DNA from: Bugulina stolonifera
Taxonomy: Eukaryota > Bryozoa > Gymnolaemata > Cheilostomatida > Bugulidae
Reading direction: 5' to 3'
DNA length: 64,000 nucleotides
Assembly (NCBI GenBank): GCA_935421135.1
Contig: OW285192.1
Coordinates: 6,404,001 to 6,468,000, forward strand
A program made the position numbers and the translations under genes. Shown here piece by piece: positions 1-12,600 of this stretch (position 1 is its first letter; each line of letters begins with the position of its first letter). Below the pieces are notes generated by a model that ran no database searches, had not been told where the DNA came from, and saw only the letters and a list, made by a program, of their open reading frames with translations.

Positions 1-345
1 CATACATCTACATACAACGTACGTGTGTATACACTACACATACATCTACATACAACGTACCTGTGTATACACTACACATACATCTACATACAACGTACGT
101 GTGTATACACTACAGTCTACACATACATCTACATACAACGTACATGTGTATACACTACACATACATCTACATACAACGTACATGTGTATACACTACACAT
201 ACATCTACATACAACGTACATGTGTATACACTACACATACATCTACATACAATGTACGTGTGTATACACTACACATACATGTACACACAACGTACGTGTG
301 TATACACTACACATACATCTACATACAATGTACCTGTGTATACAC
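1..345. repeat. 38-bp minisatellite at left edge
   Basis: About nine head-to-tail units of roughly 38 bp (core acgtgtgtatacactacaca plus catctacatacaac), cut by the window edge. Units differ at a few positions (acgtacgtg / acgtacatg / atgtacctg). It lies past exon 10 of gene B and so is probably in its next intron. Open frames over it on both strands are caused by the repeat and are not genes. Confidence 0.9.
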
Positions 346-641
346 ATACATACATACATTTTCCAGTACCAGATAGAAGAATATACAAAGAAATTATGTA
401 GCAATAAGGCTGACCAATGAATTTTTATCAGTGGAAAAGCTGAAAGAACAGTCAACCTCTTAACCTGTAAACCTGTTAGCCTACAATCCACATGTACATG
501 ACCACAATGTGACCGTGGTGATGGTACTGCCCAGCATGATAGTCATAACATTAGACTGAGAGCACAAGATGAGCAACCTATAGTACACAGGCTAAAGTGG
601 TTAGAACATTATAAATAATCATACAAGTAACTCAGGCTTAC

Positions 642-3600
642 TTGATTTCTTGTTCTTTTTAGACTCATCAGCCTGAGGCAGCCAACCAAAACATCCTTTT
701 CTGATCTCAACCAAGTTTTGAGCATCTTCTATAGGAGAGTTTTCCACTTTGTCTTCCTCTGATATCAAAACAGCCTAAATAATGAAATATAAAAGATATC
801 TCATTTTAACTAGAACCTACATGTATACTCATTTAGTTAGATAACAATTACCAGTGCAGTGCAGGTATATGTTGAGAAGGGAAGGACAAAACATTACAGC
901 TAAAAACATGCCCCTGTATCATTTCTAATTGATAGAAAGTTTCGAACAGCATCAAAACAATCAATCTAGTTATGTGTAGAAATTAAGTTGGGCGTTTCGG
1001 TACAAACACCAATGTGTATACCAGTCAGTACCCATATTGTCTCTGGTATAAGCTAGGAAGACTAACTGGATATATTATGGAGGCAGGAAAGAGTAGATAT
1101 ATTAAGTAGCCTATAAGGTTATACCATAGACATACATACATGTATTGTATACTAAATGCTTACCAGTCATACAAAGCTGGTTTGGTGAAGAGTGCATAGT
1201 GAATAGTAATCCAGCATGTGATTGGTTTAGTAGATAATACAATGTAAATGATTATTATATATTACACACCTGAATATAATTTTGAAATCAACTGCATAAT
1301 ATAAGCTCATATGAATTCACAGACACATGGATCTATCCAATAGTATAGACTATTAGGCTAATAGTATTTTATTCACTAATGGGGAAGTATTTCACCTGGA
1401 AAAATACACTGATGTAGGAGTAGGCAACTATATAATGTTTGTACAATAATATAACCTTTTCAAATTCACAATTTGAAAACGATAAACTTCCAAGCAGGTA
1501 CTACCAGCAAGAACTCTATGAAAATTAGCTTTTAGCACTTTGGAGTTGTTTTTCCTTCAACTTTGAGTAAAGGATCTCAAAGACCATAGTGCAAAAATTT
1601 TGTGACCATATCGTTATATACATTTCATTGCCCTACAATTTTTTTTAGTAACAATTTGAAGTTGTCTCACCTTCACACAGTAGTAAACCAAAGACAGAGA
1701 CAAGACTATAAATAAAAACTTTATATACAATATCACCCCCTTACAGCAATATTTGGAATTCTTCACTGCAAATTGAATTGAAGAGACGACAACTTCAAAT
1801 TGGTGAAACAGTTTACCAGGACTAGAATTGTCTTACCTTGACCCTATCACAAGCATGCCTTCCCTCAGCCAAAGCTTTCATACTGTAGGGCATAACTCCC
1901 AGTGTAAATCTCAATGCATTCAGCAGAGATATAAACACAAAGGCCTGCAATAGTACAACATTTAACAAGTGAGTATATTATACCACACAATATACACTAC
2001 AGCCTACAATGTAAACCACAGCACACAACGTACACCACAGCAATGTATCATAGTTTACAGACAGGATACCATATCAGTCACACAAGCCAACAGTGGGATT
2101 AATACTTACTGTAGTATCATCAGCACACTGATTTAAAAAAGAATATTTCAACTAGGCTGCTACTACCACTGAACGCATAATACAGAACACTTAGTTATAT
2201 TAACATAATCAATATAATATACAGTATAATCGGTACAGTTTACTAACCTATGTGTATGTAGGCGTGTAAGACACTGGCCTGTGTGTTGTAGTAGTTTTAT
2301 ACTATAATATACTATACATCTTTACATAAGTTATATAAGTAAAAATAATAATTACAATACTCCACTAGATTTAAACTTATTAAAATATGCATGTCGTGAA
2401 TGCCTAGCCCCATGCCCTTGGGGAGGGGGGGGGACACTCACTACTAAGGCTGGGTATTACGATTTTCTGCAAAGTCCATACTATATGTATATGTATATAC
2501 TATATACATTGTATATAGTATACTGTGATACCATCATGTACATGCAGGCCTACTTACTAACAGGTATAATATCAAACATAGACTATTGGTATGTGTGAAA
2601 TGCTATAGTATTATGTACACAGCATATACACTAATGCTATAATGTATACAACTGTTATATATGTATGCTGTATGAGATGTTACATACACTGTACAAGTTT
2701 CATAATGTATATGCAACCTATCGCTAATAAACTATCTAAATATGTAAATATTAGTAATAAAACGTCAGTCTAAATTATGTAACAAGATAATTCAAGTCTA
2801 GTGTCTAGTAGGGTGGAATAACTAGGTGATGTGATACATGGAGTTGTGCCCTCATTGTCTAATGGTCAGCGATAGGCCTCGTAGTTGGAGTCGCAATAAT
2901 ATAGAAGTCTATTATACATGTACTGTAGTGGATAACAGGTGCTTGTAGTCACAATAATATAAAGGCCTATCAGGTGAACAGCAGGTGCTTGTAGCCGCAG
3001 TACTATGTAACGCATATAGGCCTATATAGGGAGTAGCAGGTGCTTGTAGTTTTACACAGTACCTGTGTTACTGAAAGTTCGTTGTTAGTCCTGGTCATGG
3101 CTAGGAAGGTAAAAGCTGAGGCAAATAGAGGTACGAGCTGTGGAATTCCCGATGAGATACTTTGTATCATAAGAGACTTGGCTAAGGCAGATCTTTCTCT
3201 TACTCTTATATCTACAATAATGTAGTTATATATCTCACAGCCTTCACAGCGTAAGTAATACACATATATACAATATTTACTCAATCTGCATACAGTGTAC
3301 TGTTTCGGTGTTTAACACCTCATCAGTGCAGCTCAGAGATATGCCCGGGAGAACACCTTAGCAATACTGTATATTTACAGCAAAGCGTATTTAAAAGGTG
3401 TGAAATCCACTGAACCAAAGTTCTCAAGCTGCCAGAGACAGCGAGAATTGCGTAATGCCACCAGTTCAGTGTATCTCCCAGGTAAAGTGCTCAAGAAATT
3501 GTTTGCTGTTAAATGTCATGGCATAGTCCTAGCTTTAAATTCCGTTCTTTATAATTGAATTTGAATTGAATTGAAGATGTCAGACCTCAATGGTTATCTA

Positions 3601-6600
3601 CACCAGATATTTCATGACATCCACTAGTAAGTAAATTGTATGTAATGTACAATACAGTTCTGTACACAAAGTGTTAATCCAACACATACATGAGTTTGAC
3701 TATGGAAGCGTCACGATGTCATCACAATACATTCCAAGGACGTAGTTCTGGCAGCATAACAGCGCAGGTAATCCAATTGATATAATAAATATTTATCCTT
3801 GGGCTAATTTGAAATGTATTGTATTACTACACGAGAGATGCATTGTAATATGTTCTTATCTATCCATTAAACATGTTTTATTTTATATTAATAGTTGTCA
3901 GGTATTTCTCCTTTGGGTGCAGTAATCGGTACTATTATTGTATATGTTTACATTCAACTACTGTAAGTGGCATTGTAGCACTTTTACAAACTATTAGAAT
4001 ACAGGTATATGTAAGCTGTCAATTCCACGAAACATACCATAGCTATTTGATAGCCTATGATAATATTAGAGACAAGTGTGTCATTTGGTTGGAAATAGTA
4101 AACCAAAGGCTAGTCTTAAATTTTCCAAATTCTTGAATCAAAATTCAAACAGATGTTTTAGTGGTTCATCAATCAAAGAAGTACACAAAAAAGGAAGAAA
4201 TGTGTATAGCCCATGATCTAGCAGCCGTTCCTTGACATGGGCATGCATAGCGTATGGCGCATGCTTGCACATACATGAATTAGTCCAAATAACAGGATAA
4301 TATACATGTAGCTTACCATGTATTTTTTTAGCAAATGATTTCTCCCAGGCGTACATTTTCACCAGTTTAATGGCAGTAACAATTTCGCTCATCAACTTGA
4401 CTCTCTCTTCAGTGATTGGAATGGCTTTACTACGAACTTTAAACACTATTTTGGAGAGAAATATCTGTTGAAATATAATAAAAGGCAACCATTAATACAA
4501 AAGCGTTTGCAAGTTACATTATGATGAACAATAAAACAAAACACATTTTTTATAGACTTTTCATTTATTCCTAATATTTCGATGCTTGTCCAAGCATCAT
4601 CATCATCAGCTTATTTTATTATTCATAATCAGACCTTTAGCTCACACCAACACTTTCCAGGCCACATTGTAATGTGAAAAGACAATAAACTTAGCTTTTC
4701 TGTAATTATTACCTACAAAATATATTGCTTGGTGAAGATTTTATATTGTGATAACTGGCTGCTTGCACTTCAGCAAAGGTTAAAGCTGACCAGTCTTCAC
4801 ATTACATAGGTTAGGTCCTGTTAAGTAGGCCTACTGACCTGGCTAGTGCACTGACCTGTCTACTGTACTGACCTGGCTAGAGTACTGACCTGGTTAGAGT
4901 ACTGACCTGGTTAGAGTACTGACCTGGCTAGTGTACTGACCTGGTTAGAGTACTAACCTGGCTAGAGCACTGACCTGACTAGTGCACTGACCTGGCTAGA
5001 TTACTGACCTGGCTAGTGCACTGACCTGGTTAGAGTACTGACCTGGCTAGGGTACTGACCTGGTTAGTGCACTGACCTGGTTAAAGTACTGACCTGGTTA
5101 GAGTACTGACCTGGCTAGAGTACTGACCTGGCTAGAGTACTAACCTGGCTAGAGCACTGACCTGACTAGTGCACTGACCTGGCTAGAGTACTGACATGGT
5201 TAGTGCACTGTCCTGGCTAGAGTACTGACCTGGTTAGTGCACTGTCCTGGTTAGTGCACTGACCTAGTTAGTGCACTGACCTGACCAGTGTACTGACCTG
5301 GCTAGAGTACTGACCTGGCTAAAGTACTGACCTGAATTGGTATGAACAAGAAGAAGACTACAAAGCCTAGCACTCCCCATGCTCCGAGCAGGTAGATACC
5401 ATAGGCAGCACCTCCCAGAGAGGCTAAACTGCCAAGTGAGAAGACGCCCATCATTGTGGCATCGTACAGTCTCTGCCCATCATTGGCACACAGATTTACT
5501 AGCTACAAATAGAGGTAAAATTGAAACCATATTATAGCCAGCGAGGAGATACAAATCAGACCAGACCAAGATGGTTAAAGTTTTATCATTTTTTCTAGTC
5601 AAACTTTTTCAATAATAAAAGTAGTCAGCATCTTATAGTTGGCATTGCCCTACTTTCAACTACATGTAAGTCTTCACTACCATTGAGCTGACTGAAAGGC
5701 AAGACAACATCAACTCTATCAAACTAATGATTTTGGAGATTTACGAGATATTGTAGTGGGAGCTAAGCAAAGGGGCAGGCAAAGTCGTTATTTCATGAAA
5801 TCAACGCCCAAAAGCAGAGCAAGAATTTGGAAGCTTAGAAATGTATAGTATACTGTATAGCAAACGGATAGAGGCACTTTCTATAGTTAGATAAGGGAAT
5901 GATTTATTGGGTAGATAAGTTATTTTATAACCAGCTGAGACCCTACATGACACCCTTCGTAGCGATGGGTGTATAGCTTCAGTTCAGTGACCAGCATTTC
6001 TGCCCTCCAGGTCTAAGGTCAATGATAAGGGACTAGTGAAAAAACAGAGACCTAAATTTACAGCTGCATACAAATTTATATAATCAAATTTTTATCTAAT
6101 GAACTGACCTTTGGCACATCAAAACTACACCAGTGTAATGAGTAAGCAGAAGATATCGGGTACATACAGTGTTCGAAGTGGAAAATTTGAGGTGGGTACA
6201 AGCAACCTTACAGATTAGTATTGTATAGCTAAGAAATTAGTGAATTACTAAAATGAAAAAGAGTTATGCTCTGATGGGAATTGAACTCAAGACTTTATGG
6301 ATGAGTGTCAATCACTCTACCACTACACTATCATGTCCACAACAACTGTATGGGGAAAACCAGCTATTAACCACTAAAATTTAGGTGGGTACACACCGTA
6401 TACTCCCATATAACCACACTTGGAACACTGGGTACACATAAGCAGCATAAGCAGCATAAGCATAAGCAGCTTGCATTAATGCAAGCTGGCAACAACCGAC
6501 ACCAATATCGCCTGTAGATAACTTACCTCACCAACACTTTTGTTCTGCATATTTTGTTTAAACAGAATCTTTTTAAATACAAGGGAGAGAACTCCACCTC

Positions 6601-9600
6601 TCACTCGCACACCTGAAACATATGTAGGCGGTTAAGGTAGGTATTGAGTCAACACAACGTATAAGACCACGAGCAATATAAATCTGTATTCATATGAACA
6701 GTAATCAACAGCCGTCATGCATCTCACCACTGTAATTTCCCCAATCTATGCTTTGATTACACAGAACTGTGATACAAGCAGAAATATACAATTCCATATA
6801 ATCACATGAGATCTTAGTTCTGACTAAACGAGAGATCATTATTACAAGAGGGAGTTTATGTTTTTCTGAGGTTTAAAATGTCAAATACTGAACAAGATAT
6901 ATAAGATGGAAACATTGTTACAACACTAGCCAATAACAGGACACAATGACACTAGTTGTAAAGCTAGCACTGCATACTAACTACAGACAAACAATAGCAA
7001 ACATTAATGGGTGGGTGCACGCTGAGAGTTAGAGTGTTAAGCCTGTTAGATTGATGTTAGAGTGTGAAAACAATCATCAGAAAGTCAGTTCCATTCTATA
7101 AACTTGTAGTGAGTTCAGTGTAGAATTTAAACTTTTGTAAATGCTGTAAACAATGACAATTACATGTATGAGGTGTGACTTTCTGATAATTATTTCCACA
7201 GTATGTCTTGCAGACAGTGCTAAGCCGACAAGCTGTAAATAAATAAAGCGAGCAAGGACACTTAACATGTTTCATGAAGATAGTGTATTTAAAATATTGA
7301 GACTAAATATTATGGATCAATGTTGCTACAACAAGATAGTAGATGACTCAGAACAATACAGGTAAATGCAGAAGACAATGAGCCGGTGGCCCAGACAAGA
7401 TGTGCAACAAAACATGAAAGGCAAAATAAGGAGACTCGCAACAACTTCTCTGTGCATTTTAGTGTTTATAAAACATTGGAACATAGAAATAACTACTCCT
7501 CTCTAACAGAGTACATGTCATGGAAACAAAACCCAAACATTGATTGATCCTGATAGAACGGTGAATTACTGAGCACGACTTGGATATCATTTGAGAATTG
7601 TAGAATGTTAATTCTAATTTGAAATTAACACCGAAAACATCTAACTAAAGTAGTAAATTTATAAACAGTGAAAACAATCATGTTTCTCACACAGTCATAC
7701 CTGCTCCCTCGGTAGTACCAAAAATACTAAACAGTGTAATATTTCTACCGATGATAAGGAAGGCAAGTCCTATAGTCCACTTAATGGACTCCAACGATGG
7801 CTTATTTGTAGAAGTTAGTTCACGCAACAGTTCAAGAATACCAAGTCCCTACAGAGAGGAGAAAATTATTTACAATGTAGATATCAGAGAGCTTTATAAA
7901 ATATTAATTTCAGCTGGTTTGCAACCGAAGCTTTTCAGTTTAGTGGTTGGTATACTTGTGAAGTCTCCAGGTTTCAAAGAGAGATTCCCAGTTTTAAAAA
8001 GTATTTTCAAACCTCCCAGTTTTTACAAGATGAAGATAGCAATAGAAATATACAATTCAATAAAAAAAGAATTTTATTTTGAGTGAAAAATCCAGAAGAC
8101 AGAAGTAAATATATATCATCTTCAATCATGAAACTTTGAAATTGGATATTGAAGCAATCTTAACACAGCAAAATTTAGGTGCAATTAAAATTGAAACAGT
8201 GTGTAAAAAATTATTTATTCTCTACAAAAAACTTTGCGTAATTTCGGACGATAAGCTGGTGCGTTAGTAAACTCATATCTAGTCATCTTCACCTGAAGAA
8301 ACTCTCAAAAATTGTTCCATTCAACCCTCCAGGTTATTATTTATGATTACTTGATGAGCATAATGAATGGCGTTTGTGTTTTGATCAATTGATGATACAC
8401 TGCGTCACTGCGCTTGCAGTTAATATTAATACTTTATAACGCTCCCCGTAGGTATCAGTGATTCAGAGTTTGGAACTCGCATGTAAAAATAGTTTTTTTC
8501 TATGCTTTCTTTATACAAGAATTTCTAATCAATGAAAATTCTCAAAAACAATGCAGGGCGAGTTGACCACTGAATAGTCAAAGCAAAAAGGTTGCCCACT
8601 GCTTTGTACCTTATCATTACTCTTCTTATTCACCGTTGCTATTGAAAACAAGAAGCAAAGAGACTCAAAAATGTGCCTAGGCCTAATAAATAAATTTTAG
8701 GCTATGATTTTAATTTATATATTGTAAAAACTAAGTTTTTACCACCATTTTGTGTCTGACAGTTGCAGTGAAACTACATTCAACCTCTATATGAACTGCA
8801 TAGAACTCAAGCAATCAAATACCATACTTTGGCCATTAAGGAAATAACGGAGAAAGCGAAGAGAAAACTAGCAGAGAGAGGGGATGAGAAGAGATATGTG
8901 AAAGTCCTAGTTTCACAGTCAACTCAATATATAACTAAGTATAGTACCTGCAGTGGCCATGACTTGTACAAAAGATTCTGCACACAGACAACGTCCAGCA
9001 AAGTGGCACAATGCGAGAAGTACTGCTAATCCTATGAAATACAATTTACTAGGTTTTTCGGATTCTTCCATCTCGAGAGATTCCGTTAGCAGTCTCAATG
9101 GCACCAGCTAAAATGTAATTACAAAAATATTAGGACCTAATTTACGAAGATTTCAATTATTAAGTTTGATTGGTTAGCCCTGCTTCAGTTGATTGGGTGC
9201 ATACAACATTAAGGATAGTCAGTGAGACTTTACGTAGGTTGTATAATAGACCCATTCATGGAAAATAAGAACGCAACATTTGGTTTGTTAACTGTTGATG
9301 ATCACGGCCATTGGGAATTTGAAGCTAAAATACCTTGTTTTGTGAACAAAATTTTAGAATTGCCCATCACAAGAAAAAGCTGATGCTCAAGATGATGAGC
9401 TAGTTAACATTATTTACAGCTGGTTTTAAGTTTTCTCAAAGGTGAAAGCTGAAAATGAGTAGATCTACTTCTGCCTTCTAGATTTTGGAGGTTCTACAGA
9501 TTTGAAAGATTTGATGGCCTCAAGTTGGCAACTATGAGATGAAAGGCAGCTCATGGCTTCAAAATTAAAACCTGCCTTCTGTACATCATGAGGGTTGTAT

Positions 9601-12600
9601 GTGTGTACTAAATTTTACAGGGCGGTAACTTTACCTACAAAAACTTTTCATTTTCAGGCCCAGTTAATGTCTTTGTAGCAATGAGATAAAGCTAGTAAAA
9701 CTACTTAGAGATCTTTGGGATATAGCATGAAGTTTGAACTATTCCCAAAAAATTATCATTTGAATACCAGCTTTGCTATCATTTGGAACTTCAAATGTGC
9801 GTTTCAGAAAAAAAACCAGTCATCATGGTCTTAAAAAACCCACACAATCCTATGGACAGATTTTGGCAAATTTGTACTAATTTTTTGATAAAATTATGTA
9901 CATACAAGTTTCATATTGCTAAAATAAGGTTATTGTGAAGACGAACTTGACAAACCTAATTCAAACCATAATAAACTCACTCTATACTATTTTCAGATTT
10001 CTTTCATCACTAGTCTAAATGATGAAGTTAAGAGCAAGAGATATTACAGGTATTGAGATATAACAACACAGCTGGTGACAAGCAACTGAACCGTTTAAAA
10101 CATCTATTGATCCGAGACCATACAGCAGACAATGAATGCCAGTCCAAATGTTAGAAGAGAACAAGTACCAACTGCCCAGGAATTGTGACAGACGACTTAA
10201 ATTGTAGTTGCTTCAATGTACAGTTTCGACAACAAGTATTAGAGCGAAGCAACTAGCCAACAATGAGCTGATGAATACAAGCTAAATGAATTTATAATAA
10301 ATCACAGAAAAATAAATTTAATCAGAGATTCTGCAGAAATGTAACGGAGGGTTTACATTGAGAGATTTATCAGGGTGAAAGCACAAGATTTCTAAAATTC
10401 AATCTTTGCAATTTTGTGGTCAAGCTACAAAATCCCCTGGAAACTATATTTACACTGAGAGATTTATAGCTGAAAATTTATACATTCCTTGTATCTTTAC
10501 CACACCTTATAATTAATCCTGGAGATTTTGTGTCTACATAGGGAGATTTTGTTGAGGCCGATTATGCATTTGCAAAAGCAGCTCATTTATTCTCCAAAAC
10601 TGTTTAAACATTAATTTACAATTTCAGAACAGAAGCAGGAGCAAAAGCAATTAATTGGCATCTACCCCAATAGGCTCTTTCCCCAAAGAGAGGTTAGAAA
10701 TTACCAAGCAGGAATATTAAACAGTGTACATGTGGGGTTTATATACCATACATGTAGCTCTAGTTATACCTTCTACGCTGGTGCACACACTCAAGGAAGA
10801 TTGCCCAAAAGTGCGAGCAGCAGCACTGCACACCACTAAGAATATGGCATATCCAGCTATATATGATTTGTTAGGCCTTTCCTCCAATTTCAGAGAATCC
10901 AGAACAACTGATAAAGGATAAATCTACAAGTGCAGGAAATGATCAAACTGACTGCCTGATAACAGAATTCTCACAAAATAAAAAACTAAGTAGAACTGTT
11001 AACAACAGTCGAATGACTTCAAGTGAACACAAACACATAATAATCCATTCCCAGTTTTTGTGTAGAAAATAAGAAAAAATCAGAACCTAGACAATTATTG
11101 CATTGAAGTAATGTTTATGATTTTGAAATGTGGTAATTAAATGCAAATAACATAATTATTTATAGGTCTACTCATTGTCAAGATGAAAAGAGATAATATT
11201 TGCAGTAGGAATATAGAAAAATGGAAATGCTAATCAGAACTTTTTCATGGAACTACTTTTTAAAACCAGTGCAGGTTGTTTAATTGGAGCCTGACTAGTC
11301 CTTATCAGCTGAGTGGATGGTATGTGAGTGGTAACCATGACTGAACTCGTGGTTGAACTTGGACCCAGGTATGGCTTTAATTTACTAAGTTTTGTTACAT
11401 CACATAAATGAACATTAGCCACTCTAGATTAACTCACGACAATTAGAAAAACAGAATTGGCATTAACACAACAAAATAGGCTACAAAGGTGGACATGTAT
11501 AACCTGACCCAAAGCAGCGACATTGTGTCAATTTGATGGTGAAAGTATTTTATGGCTACATGTACATGCATATATTGGTGGCGATGCTTTGTGAGGAGCA
11601 GCCAGTTTATCACAGCACTCGCTTAGTTTTGTAGTTAATAATAGTTTGGTTGTACATGTAAATTTGTAAATTTCTGTAAATTTGCACTTGGCCAAAAAGA
11701 GGGAACAGTAGAATGGGGATCTCTACCGCTAAATTTTAAGGCACATAATAGTGATCTAGTGGTCTAGTTAGAACATGAATGAAAATTATATTTTATGTAG
11801 ACTTTGTTGTTATACAAATTTTGTAAGTACAAAATCTTTCAGCATATTATGTTATAAAACTTGACTGGCCGGAGAAATTACATCCCAGTCAAACTAAAAG
11901 GTGATATTTTGATATGAAAGCATACCATGCCTTTTTTTACAAACCTGAAAAGCAATGCAAAGTATGGCTTTCTGTGGCCTTATCAAACCGGCAACTACCA
12001 TCGACCTGTGTCGCTACAGGGGGTCAGCCTAACTGTCAGCAGTGCTTATGAAACAACATATGTGATGCACCACTCAAAACAAGGAAGAGGTTAATAAATT
12101 ATCAATTTCACATGGATTAAAAAACAAGGACAAAACAAATGGATATACCTGCAGTATAATTTCCAAGAAATGCAGATGCAAATAATGCGCTATGTAGAAG
12201 AACACTGACGACTAACATTACTGCAAAAAACAGCCTGTTTCCATAGTGTGGCAAATGCTGCTCCAACAGCAGTTTGTCCAGAAAAGCGACCTGCAATTTT
12301 GATAAGTTAAATGTAGTACTCGACAACAAAAGTGTCTTTGCTAGTGACAATTGCTTATTGTGAGATAATGATTTATTCAATTTCTGGTGATTTGATAACT
12401 GCTTAATCATATAATAACCATATAGTGCGATCTTCATTGATTCTGTATCTACACATTCTGTTGTTTGATTTTTCAATAAGTATAGCAGGACATCATAGAC
12501 TTGTGTAAGAGTATTTATTTAGCAGCTTTGCAGTTGCATTGAATGTGAGTTTAATATCAATAGAAGGGACAGTCTTTTCTGTTTCAAATCCTCAATCACT

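Noticed and set aside
23..420. Three overlapping frames of 112-131 codons at the left edge
   Set aside because: Created by the 38-bp minisatellite; low-complexity Tyr/His/Thr repeats in all frames.
2850..2900. tRNA-like cattgtctaatggtcagcg
   Set aside because: No B box or cloverleaf follows.
6262..6336. Functional tRNA on the minus strand
   Set aside because: Boxes are present but stems do not pair well; kept only as a SINE-like fragment.
7751..8086. 111-codon plus-strand frame
   Set aside because: Antisense to cassette 5 and the intron upstream of it; no domain, and the minus strand explains the conservation.
11950..12025. 69-bp open segment with AG and GT borders between cassettes 2 and 3
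   Set aside because: Wrong end phase (0) and no similarity to exon 4; probably chance.
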